NCBI RefSeq assembly: GCF_016811915.1 | Contig: NZ_CP069127.1 | Location: 2,951,001-3,015,000, forward strand | Direction: 5' to 3' | DNA length: 64,000 nt | Origin: Brevibacillus choshinensis | Lineage (GTDB): Bacteria > Bacillota > Bacilli > Brevibacillales > Brevibacillaceae | Shown here: positions 34,087 through 43,137 of the stretch, one piece after another | Position numbering within the stretch: position 1 is the stretch's first letter | Layout of the letters: each line of letters begins with the position of its first letter | The notes under the pieces: model-generated | Seen by the model: the letters and a program-made list of their open reading frames with translations, nothing else | What the model was told of the DNA's origin: nothing | Databases searched by the model: none | Program-made: the position numbers and the translations under genes

Positions 34087-34983
34087 GTGAGTAAGTCGAC
34101 TTCATTATTTGCATTATGGATTAGCTTGATTAGCAATGTGGTTTTAACCATCATCAAAATCGTAGTGGGCTATTTGTTTAACAGCCAAGTTCTTATTGCT
34201 GACGGCATACATAACGCTGGAGATGTTGTTGCGACATTTGCTGCGCTTACATCGTCCATGGTCTCCAAAAAACCCTCTGATGAAGACCACCCTTATGGTC
34301 ATGGAAAAGCAGAGGTAATTGCCTCAGGGATTGTTGCGATTATTTTGGCTTTAGCAGGGCTTTTGATGGCCTTTAAATCCATTCAAGCGCTATTCGAACC
34401 TGCAGGAGAAGCCAGTATGATTGCTTTGATTGCTGCGGTTATCTCTCTGCTTTGGAAACAAGTGCTCTATGTGTACTGTATGCGCCTCGGAAAATCGCAA
34501 AAAAGTAAGAGCCTCATTGCAACAGCCAACGATCACCTAGCAGATGTGTATGCCTCCATTGCGGCTGTAGTTGGGATTGGAGCGGCATTGGTCGGTGAAC
34601 ATTTTCATTGGCCTTTTACTCAGTATGGTGACCCCGTAGCTGGAATTATTGTGTCTTATTTTGTTTTGAAACTAGCTTATGAGATGGGGAAGGAATCGAC
34701 TGGGGTTTTGATGGAAAAAAATGTATCGCCGGAAAAAATGGATCAACTTGAGAGAATTGTTAGGGAGATACCCCAGGTAAAACGGATTGATCGCATGCGG
34801 GCTAGAGAACACGGTCATTATGTAATCGTCGATATACGTGTGAGTATCCCAAATCAACTGACGATTAAAGAGGGGCATGATATCAGTCGTTTAATCAAGC
34901 ATGCCATTACCAGTCAAATGGAAGATGTTTGGGAAGTCATGGTTCATTTAAATCCTTGGTTTGAAGATCAACATGAAGGATGA
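34087..34983 (+). CDS. Cation diffusion facilitator (CDF) family efflux protein
   Basis: This 298-residue membrane transporter exports divalent metals such as zinc, cobalt, iron or manganese. Two HxxxD metal-site pairs are visible: ADGIHNAGD in helix 2 and NDHLADVY in helix 5. SSMVSKKPSDEDHPYGHGKAE is the typical cytoplasmic loop. The C-terminal metal-binding dimerisation domain follows (RIDRMRAREHGHYVIVDIRVSI). The frame opens at 34039, but GTG 34087 has ggaggagg 8 bases upstream and matches homologue starts. HxxxD (not HxxxH) at the second site fits Mn/Fe/Co-type as well as Zn-type members, so metal choice is open. Confidence 0.88.
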   Translation: MSKSTSLFALWISLISNVVLTIIKIVVGYLFNSQVLIADGIHNAGDVVATFAALTSSMVSKKPSDEDHPYGHGKAEVIASGIVAIILALAGLLMAFKSIQALFEPAGEASMIALIAAVISLLWKQVLYVYCMRLGKSQKSKSLIATANDHLADVYASIAAVVGIGAALVGEHFHWPFTQYGDPVAGIIVSYFVLKLAYEMGKESTGVLMEKNVSPEKMDQLERIVREIPQVKRIDRMRAREHGHYVIVDIRVSIPNQLTIKEGHDISRLIKHAITSQMEDVWEVMVHLNPWFEDQHEG

Positions 34984-35036
34984 ATCCAATGTAATGAGTA
35001 AGCATTATTGCATTTTTTCAGACCATTGACAGTTAG

Positions 35037-35067
35037 GGGGCGGCTATTTAGCTGCCCATTTCATTTT
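35037..35067 (+). terminator. Probable terminator of the CDF gene
   Basis: GGGCGGCT and AGCTGCCC form a stem with one mismatch and an ATTT loop, followed by ATTTCATTTT. Confidence 0.6.
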
Positions 35068-35087
35068 ACCGATCATGTAAGTTCCGT

Positions 35088-36490
35088 CTAGCTCTTTGTT
35101 TTGAGGAGTCCTTCATTCTGAATGATCACATGAAAACGAATGGTCATTTTGATAGTTGGGTAATAATCAGTTCTCCAATGATCCAGGCGATCACGGGGAA
35201 TCTTGGACCGGAAAAGCTGACCGACTCCAAAAATATCGGCTTTAAGAGATTGGGTTTTGCGGAACAATCGTTGAAATCGATCTGCCAGCATTCCTTCTAG
35301 CTCTTTTTTGATCATGGTTACAGACGAGGCACCCTTTGTTTCCAGAATGGTAACCTTTAGCATCACCGTGAAACTGGCGATAGTCGTTGCATAATGAGGA
35401 TGTTGCTGACGAGCTTTGCCTGTACCACTGCTTGCCCGAGGATGATTCCGCCAACCATCGTTATCGTAGGTCCGATCGTTTTTGGAAGCCGGATACTGGC
35501 CTCGAGGATCAGTTCCAGGATGATGAGGAGAAGCAGCGTTTCGACCAAGGCAGGATAAGGGACTCCCACACGGCTGCTTGCAATCGACAAAGCAAGCTCA
35601 AGTCGAAGGACGTCGGGATTTACCGAAACAAGGCCGACATACAATCCGGGCATCAACATGTTTGTCAATACACCGATGATACGCAATAACCGCATGGCTA
35701 CCACGAAAAACAGAGGGAAGTTACGATCGCTCTCCTCTGCAAACATGTTCATGAGTAGACTCGGCAGCACGATGGCAAATGGAAAGCGGTCGAGAAACAG
35801 AACCACTTTGCCCACCCCGAGTGCCGAGGCGACATTCTCGGGTAACCCCGTCGTATTGTACCTGGTAATCAACGTCCATCTCGGAAAGCCTAGCAGCTTG
35901 GATAGCGATAGCAAATTGGGAATATCTTTATCTAAATGGGATTCGATTCTTCGTATCATTGCCGTGAGAAACGGTGTGTTTGTTTTCCCCTCCATGTATA
36001 AAAGAATCGCGCGTCTGCGTTGATCTTTTCCAAACCAGTACGACTGCGTTCGAAGTTTGTCTGAAAACACGTGCCTTTTTACAATTCCGATATTGGTATC
36101 GAGATCTTCGATGAAGGAGCTAATGGAACCGCGCATCACATTTTCGGTCGTTGGCGCCTCAATGGATAGGGACAACGTACGGGATACCGGAATGACTTTT
36201 AGGCAAGAGTTGGATGACTCGAGTAGAACCATCACATATCCTTCTGTCATTGCATCGACGACTGCTTGCTCGTCAGCATGGTCTATTCGTTCACCGAACC
36301 CGATTTCAAGCGCAAGCAAAGACCTGTCTGCAGCGACGGCATTTTGAGCATGCTGTTGAAGCATCATCATGGTCTGAGGCAAATCGATGAGTGATGTGTA
36401 CCCTGCGAGGGTGACTGGTTGACCGAGAAGAAACATTCGATGGAGAAACAAATCGGCATCCTGCTTTTGTCTTGTTTGCAAACGATCCAT
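35088..36490 (-). pseudogene. Remnant of a ger germinant-receptor operon: gerA fused to the 3' end of gerC
   Basis: The reverse strand starts with a GerA-family A subunit (from 36490): VIPVSRTLSLSIEAPTTENVMRGS, RTQSYWFGKDQRRR and PNLLSLSKLLGFPRWTL, then membrane segments to GGIILGQAVVQAKLVSNILIM. It stops at residue 375, where family members have about 480. In the next frame the sequence continues TTIASFTV, then within a few residues becomes a GerC C-terminal domain (LETKGASSVTMIKKELEGML ... PRDRLDHWRTDYYPTIKMTIRFHV, ending 35088). One missing base near 35390 and an internal deletion have removed the end of gerA, all of gerB and most of gerC. No functional receptor can be made. Confidence 0.78.
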
Positions 36491-36734
36491 TAGGTCAAAG
36501 CAAGCTCACTTCCCATCGCTTATTATTTTGCAGTATTTCCAGTTGGGGAGGGAGGCAAACTTGAGTAGATGGTTGATGCGAACAGATCCGAAAGGCACAT
36601 AATGGAAAGCAGCCGTGGGAATAATTGAAGGGTTCACCCTAAGTTTATGGACAAGCCTCCTTTTGATTGAAGAAAACAGAGAGGGATGGTAAGTTATTCC
36701 TGTACCTATCAATGCACCGGGGAGGTAATGGGAC

Positions 36735-38102
36735 GTGGTTGTCTCAAAAGAATGGGATACACTGCTAGATTTAATCTTGGATGGCGTCATCATTACAGAC
36801 CACGAAGGAACGATCCTGAAAGTAAATAAAGCGTATCAACAGATTTTCAACATTCGTCCGGAAGCATACGTCGGGAAAAACATCAGGGAGCTGGTCGAGG
36901 ACGGGACGATTCCTGAGTCTAGCACGCTGAAGGTCTTGCAGACAAAGCAAAGAGTGACATTATTTCACGAAAACAGCGAAAAGGATTTGGTCTATACCGG
37001 CACGCCTATGTTTGATGATCGAAATGAAATCATAGCAGTGGTGAATTGTGTCCGCGACATGCGGGAAATCAACGAGCTGAAAAGAACCGTTACCCAAACA
37101 AAGCAGGTCAACAAGGAATATCGCGAACAGCTTGATTATTTTCGCGGGCGTGAGACCAAAATCGATGGACTGATCGCCGAAAGCAGTGAAATGCGGCACG
37201 TTTTATCATTGGCAAGCAAGGTTGCACCGATTGACTCTGCTGTCATGCTTCGCGGCGAATCAGGTGTCGGTAAAGAAGTGATCGCAAAGTTCATTCACAC
37301 CCGCAGCAAACGTGCTTCCGAAGCTTTTATCAAAGTGAATTGCGGCGCCATCCCTGAAAACTTGATGGAGAGCGAATTTTTTGGATATGAAGCAGGTGCG
37401 TTTACCGGTGCAAGCAAGGGAGGAAAGCCCGGGTATTTTGAATTGGCCGATCAAGGCACGCTGTTTCTCGATGAAATCGGCGATATGCCACTGGAATTGC
37501 AGGTGAAACTTCTGCGGGTCCTCGAAGAAAGAGAGTTCCGACGTATTGGCGGAGTGAAAACCCTTCACTCGGATGTGCGCATTATCGCAGCGACGAATCA
37601 GCCTTTAGAAGATCTGGTGGAGCAAAAGAAGTTTCGCAAGGATCTGTACTATCGTCTCCAAGTGTATCCGATTATGATTCCTCCTTTGCGAGAACGGAGA
37701 GCAGATATCCCGCCTCTGATTGAGCATTACCTGAAAAAGATACACGAAAGACATGGAACGGTGAGTCACATCAGCCCCGAAGCTGTTGACACGCTTACGA
37801 AGTACAAATGGCCAGGAAACATCAGAGAGGCAGTCAATTTGCTGGAGCGTCTGACGATCATCTGCCCGAACGGAGAAATTTTTCCCGAACACCTTCCGCG
37901 AGAATTTACGGATTGCCTGCCTTCGTATAAGCCTGTCGATTTCAATGAAAAGGTAAAATGGATGGAGTATCACGAATTGCAGCGTGCATTAAAACAGGAG
38001 GGCTCTACTAGAAAAGCAGCCGAGTCGCTTCAAATGAGCAAAACTACATTTATTCGAAAATTGAAAAAGTATCAGGTGCTTTTCGAAGCGGACCATAAAT
38101 GA
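36735..38102 (+). CDS. Sigma-54-dependent transcriptional activator (PAS-AAA-Fis)
   Basis: This 455-residue enhancer-binding protein has an N-terminal PAS sensor (about 5-115: [24 protein letters not shown]) and a short coiled linker. The central AAA+ domain has Walker A GESGVGKE, the sigma-54-contacting loop GAFTGA (in [15 protein letters not shown]), Walker [12 protein letters not shown] and [10 protein letters not shown]. The C-terminal Fis-type helix-turn-helix is [26 protein letters not shown] 36735 is the start, with ggggagg 9 bases upstream. Downstream genes carry GG-N10-GC promoters, so this protein very probably activates them in response to a small molecule sensed by PAS. Confidence 0.93.
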   Translation: MVVSKEWDTLLDLILDGVIITDHEGTILKVNKAYQQIFNIRPEAYVGKNIRELVEDGTIPESSTLKVLQTKQRVTLFHENSEKDLVYTGTPMFDDRNEIIAVVNCVRDMREINELKRTVTQTKQVNKEYREQLDYFRGRETKIDGLIAESSEMRHVLSLASKVAPIDSAVMLRGESGVGKEVIAKFIHTRSKRASEAFIKVNCGAIPENLMESEFFGYEAGAFTGASKGGKPGYFELADQGTLFLDEIGDMPLELQVKLLRVLEEREFRRIGGVKTLHSDVRIIAATNQPLEDLVEQKKFRKDLYYRLQVYPIMIPPLRERRADIPPLIEHYLKKIHERHGTVSHISPEAVDTLTKYKWPGNIREAVNLLERLTIICPNGEIFPEHLPREFTDCLPSYKPVDFNEKVKWMEYHELQRALKQEGSTRKAAESLQMSKTTFIRKLKKYQVLFEADHK

Positions 38103-38105
38103 TCT

Positions 38106-38133
38106 GGGCGGGCCAAAAACGGTCCGCTTTTTT
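38106..38133 (+). terminator. Terminator of the sigma-54 activator gene
   Basis: GCGGGCC pairs with GGTCCGC (one G-U) and is followed by a long T run, right after the stop codon. Confidence 0.75.
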
Positions 38134-38177
38134 CTTTTTCATTCTGTATCGATCGCTGAAAGTGGCCACTGCGAGAA

Positions 38178-38193
38178 TGGCACGAATCGTGCT
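38178..38193 (+). promoter_or_regulatory. Sigma-54 (-24/-12) promoter of the transporter pair
   Basis: TGGCACGAATCGTGCT has GG-N10-GC spacing and a full -24 box. The -12 box is GTGCT against TTGCT. It lies about 110 bases before the DUF3311 gene. AGTGGCCACT, a perfect 10-bp palindrome at 38161-38170, is just upstream and could be a binding site. Confidence 0.75.
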
Positions 38194-38306
38194 CTGAGTA
38201 AGAAAGCAGTTCGGCAAGAAGAAGGGAGGCTTGATACTCAAGATCAGTATCAGGGGTCGTAGCAGGGAAAAGGGGACGAACAAAAAGGGAAGAAAGGGGA
38301 ATGAAG

Positions 38307-38510
38307 ATGAAGATAAAGTTAATTGCGCTTTCTTTCGTTCCATTTATCGGGATGTTGGGGTTTTTACCCTGGGTTAACAAAGTAGAGCCATTTGTACTCG
38401 GTATGCCGTTTCTCTTTTTTTGGTTCGTCTTGTGGGTCGCACTGACTTCCGGTGTCTTGGCGATTTTGTATAAGTTCGATCCTGCTACCCGGGAAGGTGA
38501 TCCAAAATGA
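38307..38510 (+). CDS. DUF3311 small membrane protein
   Basis: This 67-residue protein has two membrane helices (LIALSFVPFIGMLGFLPWV and FLFFWFVLWVALTSGVLAIL) and a charged C-terminus (YKFDPATREGDP). DUF3311 proteins are regularly encoded directly before sodium-solute symporters and are thought to be their small partner subunits. Here the gene overlaps the symporter start by 4 bases. ATG 38307 is preferred over ATG 38301 because aaagggg is correctly spaced only for the former. Confidence 0.85.
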   Translation: MKIKLIALSFVPFIGMLGFLPWVNKVEPFVLGMPFLFFWFVLWVALTSGVLAILYKFDPATREGDPK

Positions 38511-39988
38511 ACGCGGCACTGTTCATCATTTTTGGCTTTTTCATTCTATCGATGTACTTGGGAATCTCCGCAAAAAAAGGGAAGGATATGAACCTTGAGC
38601 AATGGACTGTTGGAGGCCGCGGGTTTGGTACACTCTTTTTGTTTCTATTACTGGCTGGCGAAATCTACACGACCTTCACATTCCTTGGTGCCAGCTCTTG
38701 GGCTTATGGGAACGGAGCGCCTGCGTTGTATGTCCTTGCTTATTTGTCGCTTGGTTATGTCCTTTTCTATTGGATCCTTCCGAAAATCTGGAAATATGCA
38801 AAAGAACACAACTTACTGTCTCAATCTGACTTTTATGCACGGAAGTATGAGAGTCCTTATCTCGGGGTTCTCGTTGCGGTCATTGGGGTCGTTTCCATGA
38901 TTCCCTATACGGTGATCCAATTGAAAGGGTTAGGGATTATCGTCTCAGAGGCCTCGTACGGATCCATTTCACCAGCCGCCGCGGTTTGGATCGGTGCCAT
39001 TACGGTTACCGTTTATGTGATGAGCTCCGGTATCCACGGTTCGGCATGGACAGCAGTCATCAAGGATATCATGATTTTGGGAATTTGCATCTTCATCGGA
39101 ATCTACCTCCCGCTGCATTACTATGGCGGTTTTCAACCCATGTTTGAAGCGATTCATGCGGCGAATCCTGCCTTCCTAAAGCTCCCCGATAAAGGATTTG
39201 GCATCTCATGGTTTATTTCCACGGTACTGTTAACGGTTCTAGGAATGGTGGCGTGGCCTCATTCGTTTAGTGCAACTTTTTCAGGGAAGAGCGAAAATGT
39301 TTTCCGCAAGAACGCGATCGTAAGTCCGCTTTATGCTCTCTTGCTGTTGTTCGTATTTTTTGTTGGCTTTGCCGCCATTCAGCAAGTGCCGGGCTTGAAA
39401 GGGCCAGATGCCGATCTCGCATTATTGAAGCTGACCATCCAAACCTTTGATCCTTGGCTTGTCGGCTTGATTGGGGCGGCTGGCCTGTTGACAGCTCTCG
39501 TTCCCGGTTCCATGCTTCTGATGGCTTCGGCTGCGACCTTATCAAAGAATGTCTATTCCGTTTTTGTTCCAACGGCTTCTGATCAACAGGTTGCGAAGCT
39601 GGCGAAATACCTTGTCCCTGTACTTTCCTTAATCAGTGTGTACTTTACGTTCAACGGAGGAAATACCATTGTCACCCTGCTTTTGATGGCGTATAGCTTT
39701 GTGACACAATTGGTGCCAGCATTACTTGCCAGTTTCATGAAGAATCAATTCGTAACGAAGCAGGGAGCCGCTGCCGGAATGAGTGCAGGCGTTATTCTTG
39801 TCGCGTACATTACCATTACCAAATCAACCATTGGCACTTTGTTTCCAATTCTGCCTCAGGCGGTAAAAGACATGAACGTTGGGATTGTCGGTTTATTCGT
39901 AAATGTCGCTATGATGGTCGTGGTTAGCTTGCTCACCAGAAATTCTGCTGCTTCCTCTAATCTCAAAGATCAATCACAATCCGCCTGA
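38507..39988 (+). CDS. Sodium:solute symporter (SSS/SLC5 family)
   Basis: This 493-residue permease has about 13 membrane helices. The family opening GISAKKGKDMNLEQWTVGGRGFGTLFLFLLLAGEIYTTFTFLG is present, as are QSDFYARKYESPYLG and the central VMSSGIHGSAWTAVIKDIMILG segment of the sodium/solute site. It imports an organic acid, amino acid or similar compound with sodium. Grouped with DUF3311 and under sigma-54 control, it most likely brings in the compound that the downstream amidohydrolase or its partners use. The substrate is not predictable. Confidence 0.9.
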   Translation: MNAALFIIFGFFILSMYLGISAKKGKDMNLEQWTVGGRGFGTLFLFLLLAGEIYTTFTFLGASSWAYGNGAPALYVLAYLSLGYVLFYWILPKIWKYAKEHNLLSQSDFYARKYESPYLGVLVAVIGVVSMIPYTVIQLKGLGIIVSEASYGSISPAAAVWIGAITVTVYVMSSGIHGSAWTAVIKDIMILGICIFIGIYLPLHYYGGFQPMFEAIHAANPAFLKLPDKGFGISWFISTVLLTVLGMVAWPHSFSATFSGKSENVFRKNAIVSPLYALLLLFVFFVGFAAIQQVPGLKGPDADLALLKLTIQTFDPWLVGLIGAAGLLTALVPGSMLLMASAATLSKNVYSVFVPTASDQQVAKLAKYLVPVLSLISVYFTFNGGNTIVTLLLMAYSFVTQLVPALLASFMKNQFVTKQGAAAGMSAGVILVAYITITKSTIGTLFPILPQAVKDMNVGIVGLFVNVAMMVVVSLLTRNSAASSNLKDQSQSA

Positions 39989-40022
39989 TTTAGAGGAGAA
40001 GTCGAGAGAGGATCTGGTAGTT

Positions 40023-40038
40023 TGGCATTACTTTTGCA
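40023..40038 (+). promoter_or_regulatory. Sigma-54 (-24/-12) promoter of the amidohydrolase gene
   Basis: TGGCATTACTTTTGCA matches the consensus TGGCAY-N5-TTGCW, including GG-N10-GC spacing. It lies 47 bases before the amidohydrolase ATG. Confidence 0.85.
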
Positions 40039-40084
40039 ATGGATCATAAAGGAGATTGCATAAAGTGAATAAGGAGGTTTACGC

Positions 40085-41686
40085 ATGCCTGATCTTGTAT
40101 TTCTTCGCGGCGAAGTGATTACTGCTGATGAACAGAATCGGATTTTGGAAGCGGTTGCAGTGAAAGGAAACAAAATTGTCGCCACAGGTACCACAGAGGA
40201 AATCGAACCCCTGATCGGACCACAGACAACTGTCATCGATTTGAACGGAAAAAGCTTGTTGCCCGGTTTTATCGATTCGCATTTGCATCTGTCGTCATAC
40301 GGCATCGACAAATTGGGAGTGAGCTGCAAGGCACCCCATATCCAATCGCTGCACGATATTTTACAGGATGTACGTGAAAAAGCATCCGAGCTTCCGGCAG
40401 GCAAATGGGTCCGTGCCTGGGGCTTCAATGAGACGAAAATCACGGAACAACGTTATCCGACCAAAGAGGAATTGGACCAGATTTCCACAGAGCATCCCAT
40501 AATCATCATCCGAGCGTGCAATCACATTTCTGTAGTGAATTCAAAAGCGCTGGAAATCCTCTCGCTTCACAAGGATACTCCAAATCCGAAGGGAGGCATC
40601 ATCGAGCGAGACCGCGAAGGAGAGCTTACCGGACGTTTACTGGAAAATGCCCATTTTCAAATTGCCAAGGGAGTAACTTATACCGAAGAAGAGCTGTCGC
40701 ATGCCTTGAAGCTCGCATCCGATGATTATGTGGCAGCTGGCATCACAAGTATTCATGATGCCGGCTGCATGGACTCCGACAGTTTTCGTCTCATGCACCA
40801 AGCGGTTCGGAACGGACTCGTCAACGTGCGGATTTATGCGATGGCCTGTGTAATGGATAGTCCCGAATTGTTTTTGGAGAGCATGATTGGTGCCGGTATG
40901 GCGACGGGCGTAGGGGATGAGCGGTTCAAAATCGGTCCGGCGAAGCTGTTCACGGACGGAAGCAGCAGCGGTCCAACGATCGCGACTCGCAAACCATATA
41001 CAAGCGATTCGGAAAACTGCGGCATCCTGTACTACTCGCAGGAAGAGCTGAACCGTCGACTAGGGGAAGCTCATAGAATAGGATTTCAGATCACGGCCCA
41101 CGCCCAAGGTGACCGTGCCATTGAAATGGTGCTCGATTGCATCGAGGCCGCCCAGCAGGAGCATCCTCGCCCGGACGCTCGACCTCGGATTGAACATGCC
41201 GGTATCTCAGAACCTGATCTGCTGGAGCGGATGAAACAGCTTGGCGTCGTCCCGATACCCAATCCTGCTTTTTTCTATGAATACGGGGAAGGATACGTCC
41301 ACAACTACGGCGAGCGGGTGAATCAGATGTACCCGATGCGGGATTTCATGGAGCGGGGGATCATTGCGGCTATCGGCTCCGACAGTCCGGTGACGGATTA
41401 CCGGCCGCTTTTCGGCATTCAGGCAGCGGTAAACCGGACCAGCAAGCAAGGACGTAAGATTGGAGTAGGTCAAACCGTTACGGTACTGGATGCGATACGT
41501 GCCTATACGTGGAATGGCGCATACGCAAGCTTTGACGAGCACCGGAAAGGGAGTATCGAAGCGGGTAAACTGGCAGATCTGGTCATCTTGGACAGCAGCA
41601 TCTTGCGTGCGGATCCAGCTCGAATCGCTGATCTGTGCGTGCACATGACGATCATCGATGGTGAAATCGTCTATCAAGCAAAGTAA
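40085..41686 (+). CDS. YtcJ-type metal-dependent amidohydrolase
   Basis: This 533-residue enzyme of the amidohydrolase superfamily (amidohydro_3, YtcJ-like) has an N-terminal beta-sandwich (VFLRGEVITADEQNRILEAVAVKG), the metal pair HxH in LLPGFIDSHLHLSSYG, the AHAQGDRAIEMVLDCIEAA strand with its His, PRIEHAGISEPD, and the Asp strand AAIGSDSPVTDYRPLFG. ADLVILDSS closes the sandwich. It should hydrolyse an amide or similar bond in the cytoplasm; substrate unknown. The ribosome site aaggaggt is strong. The gene has its own near-consensus sigma-54 promoter and so belongs to the regulon of the upstream activator. Confidence 0.88.
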   Translation: MPDLVFLRGEVITADEQNRILEAVAVKGNKIVATGTTEEIEPLIGPQTTVIDLNGKSLLPGFIDSHLHLSSYGIDKLGVSCKAPHIQSLHDILQDVREKASELPAGKWVRAWGFNETKITEQRYPTKEELDQISTEHPIIIIRACNHISVVNSKALEILSLHKDTPNPKGGIIERDREGELTGRLLENAHFQIAKGVTYTEEELSHALKLASDDYVAAGITSIHDAGCMDSDSFRLMHQAVRNGLVNVRIYAMACVMDSPELFLESMIGAGMATGVGDERFKIGPAKLFTDGSSSGPTIATRKPYTSDSENCGILYYSQEELNRRLGEAHRIGFQITAHAQGDRAIEMVLDCIEAAQQEHPRPDARPRIEHAGISEPDLLERMKQLGVVPIPNPAFFYEYGEGYVHNYGERVNQMYPMRDFMERGIIAAIGSDSPVTDYRPLFGIQAAVNRTSKQGRKIGVGQTVTVLDAIRAYTWNGAYASFDEHRKGSIEAGKLADLVILDSSILRADPARIADLCVHMTIIDGEIVYQAK

Positions 41687-41696
41687 CCAGCGAAAA

Positions 41697-41720
41697 ACGG
41701 TAGCCCGCGCTACCGTCTTT
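41697..41720. terminator. Bidirectional terminator between amidohydrolase and MerR genes
   Basis: ACGGTAGC-ccgc-GCTACCGT is an 8-bp perfect stem with an A run before and a CTTTT run after. It serves both convergent genes. Confidence 0.8.
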
Positions 41721-41725
41721 TCCGT

Positions 41726-42955
41726 TTATTTCATCCGAGCCACATACATGAGGGAGTGAAGCTTTTCGTTCCCGGTATGATAATCAAAGAAAATGCCCGG
41801 ATCTGTGCAGGCACCGAGGTGTTCCTGTTGAGTGATTTGGAAACCGTTGATGGCTAACTGATCTTTCAGGTAATTCTGATGCAAGATACAGTCGTGTGAA
41901 TTTGGATATATAGCGGAGATGTTTTTCAATGATTTGGCCGAACTTTCATAGTATGAGTATCCTCCGACAATGGTGGACGCGCTATGAAAATAGTCTTTGA
42001 GCACTTGAATCGGAAAGTGTGGATTGAGAAGCGAGAAATCATTTGTAGTAAAGCTATCGACAAAGACATCGATGCAATTCGCTTTCAATGGCAGATTTAG
42101 ATCTGTATTCAATATGTAGAGCGCGTTAATCTTATGGTTCATTCGTTCGATTCTTTTTTTCATTTTCTTGAGCATCGCATGGGAATAGCCGCTGAATACA
42201 TAGAAGGCACGGGTATCCAGAGCATCGATGTATTTGGGGAGGGAAACAACCGCATCAACATTTGTTTCCACGACTACTTTGTTTTTCAATTCAGTCTGCT
42301 GCAGTGTTCTTTGGAACCATGCATTGCTTTTTTCAAAAATGTTAATCATTCCGGGACTGATCTCTTTAATCGTTTCTTTATCGTAATAATAAGACGGATA
42401 CGGAGATGTCTCGTACAAGTTTGCCGTAATGATCATGCCGTCTTCGATCGCTGCCTCGTACCCACAGGAGCATGCTAAACTGCCAGATTGAATGTAGACT
42501 TCCTTTATCATGACATCTTTCAGTGTTAGCGGAATACGGCACTTCGGGCAGTGGAGCAAATGCACAAAAGAAAGGGAGATTCCCGTCACACTCTCGTCTT
42601 TGACTGTAGGAGTGCTGATTCGGACTGCTTTTTCAATGGACAGGATCGCCTTTGATATGTTTTCTCTTTCTTTTATCAGCTGGTTCTTCTTCTCCATGAG
42701 CAAATTGTTGTAGTAGTCGATGTCCTCATGGTCTGAAAAGTTCGTGACGCGCCGATAGGAAATCAATTGTTGGATTTCTTGCAACGAAAAATGGTATTGC
42801 TTCAATTCGGTAATGAAAGTCATATCGTCTAGACACATTTGATTCATTTGATACTGCGTGTTTTTTTTATCTGGGAGCAATAATCCCAGTTCAATGTAAT
42901 ACCGGACCGTATCCGTTGACACAGAGAACAGCTTTGCGAATGCACCGATTTTCAT
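41726..42955 (-). CDS. MerR-family regulator with Trm112-like zinc ribbon and methyltransferase-like tail
   Basis: This 409-residue protein has an N-terminal MerR winged helix (MKIGAFAKLFSVSTDTVRYYIELGLL, residues 1-70) and a coiled helix (LLMEKKNQLIKERENISKAILSIEKAV). Around residues 145-190 there is a four-Cys zinc-ribbon-like segment (LHCPKCRIPLTLKDV ... SGSLACSCGYEAAIEDGMI). The remaining 220 residues resemble a Rossmann methyltransferase in layout (VVVETNVDAV, AFYVFSGYSHAMLK, NALYILNTDLNLPL, CIDVFVDSF), but the glycine-rich SAM loop is not convincing. Start ATG 42955 follows a gggggcg site; earlier starts lack one. A 19-bp-spacer promoter with a dyad lies in the divergent region, so it should activate the oxidase operon. 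Confidence 0.8.
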   Translation of the reverse strand: MKIGAFAKLFSVSTDTVRYYIELGLLLPDKKNTQYQMNQMCLDDMTFITELKQYHFSLQEIQQLISYRRVTNFSDHEDIDYYNNLLMEKKNQLIKERENISKAILSIEKAVRISTPTVKDESVTGISLSFVHLLHCPKCRIPLTLKDVMIKEVYIQSGSLACSCGYEAAIEDGMIITANLYETSPYPSYYYDKETIKEISPGMINIFEKSNAWFQRTLQQTELKNKVVVETNVDAVVSLPKYIDALDTRAFYVFSGYSHAMLKKMKKRIERMNHKINALYILNTDLNLPLKANCIDVFVDSFTTNDFSLLNPHFPIQVLKDYFHSASTIVGGYSYYESSAKSLKNISAIYPNSHDCILHQNYLKDQLAINGFQITQQEHLGACTDPGIFFDYHTGNEKLHSLMYVARMK

Positions 42956-42982
42956 AGACGCCCCCATGGAAAATGAAAAAAG

Positions 42983-42995
42983 TGGAGTAACTCCA
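42983..42995. promoter_or_regulatory. Candidate MerR operator (autoregulatory)
   Basis: TGGAGTAACTCCA is a perfect 13-base dyad 28 bases before the MerR start codon. Its GGAG/CTCC arms recur in the promoter at 43038-43068. Confidence 0.5.
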
Positions 42996-43037
42996 TTTTT
43001 TTGTGAAAACGTTATCAAAAAACATTGTAAAAGGCTA

Positions 43038-43068
43038 TTGACTGGGAGAATGCTCCATTTACTATGAT
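43038..43068 (+). promoter_or_regulatory. MerR-type promoter with 19-bp spacer
   Basis: TTGACT and TATGAT are 19 bases apart, the overlong spacing typical of MerR-activated promoters. The spacer carries GGAGAATGCTCC, a dyad of the same arms as the site at 42983. It drives the FAD oxidoreductase gene. Confidence 0.75.
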
Positions 43069-43137
43069 GAACTCACAAAAGCGAGATTATTCTGACGGTA
43101 TTGTAACACACCCGTCACATAAGGAGAAGAACAGCAC

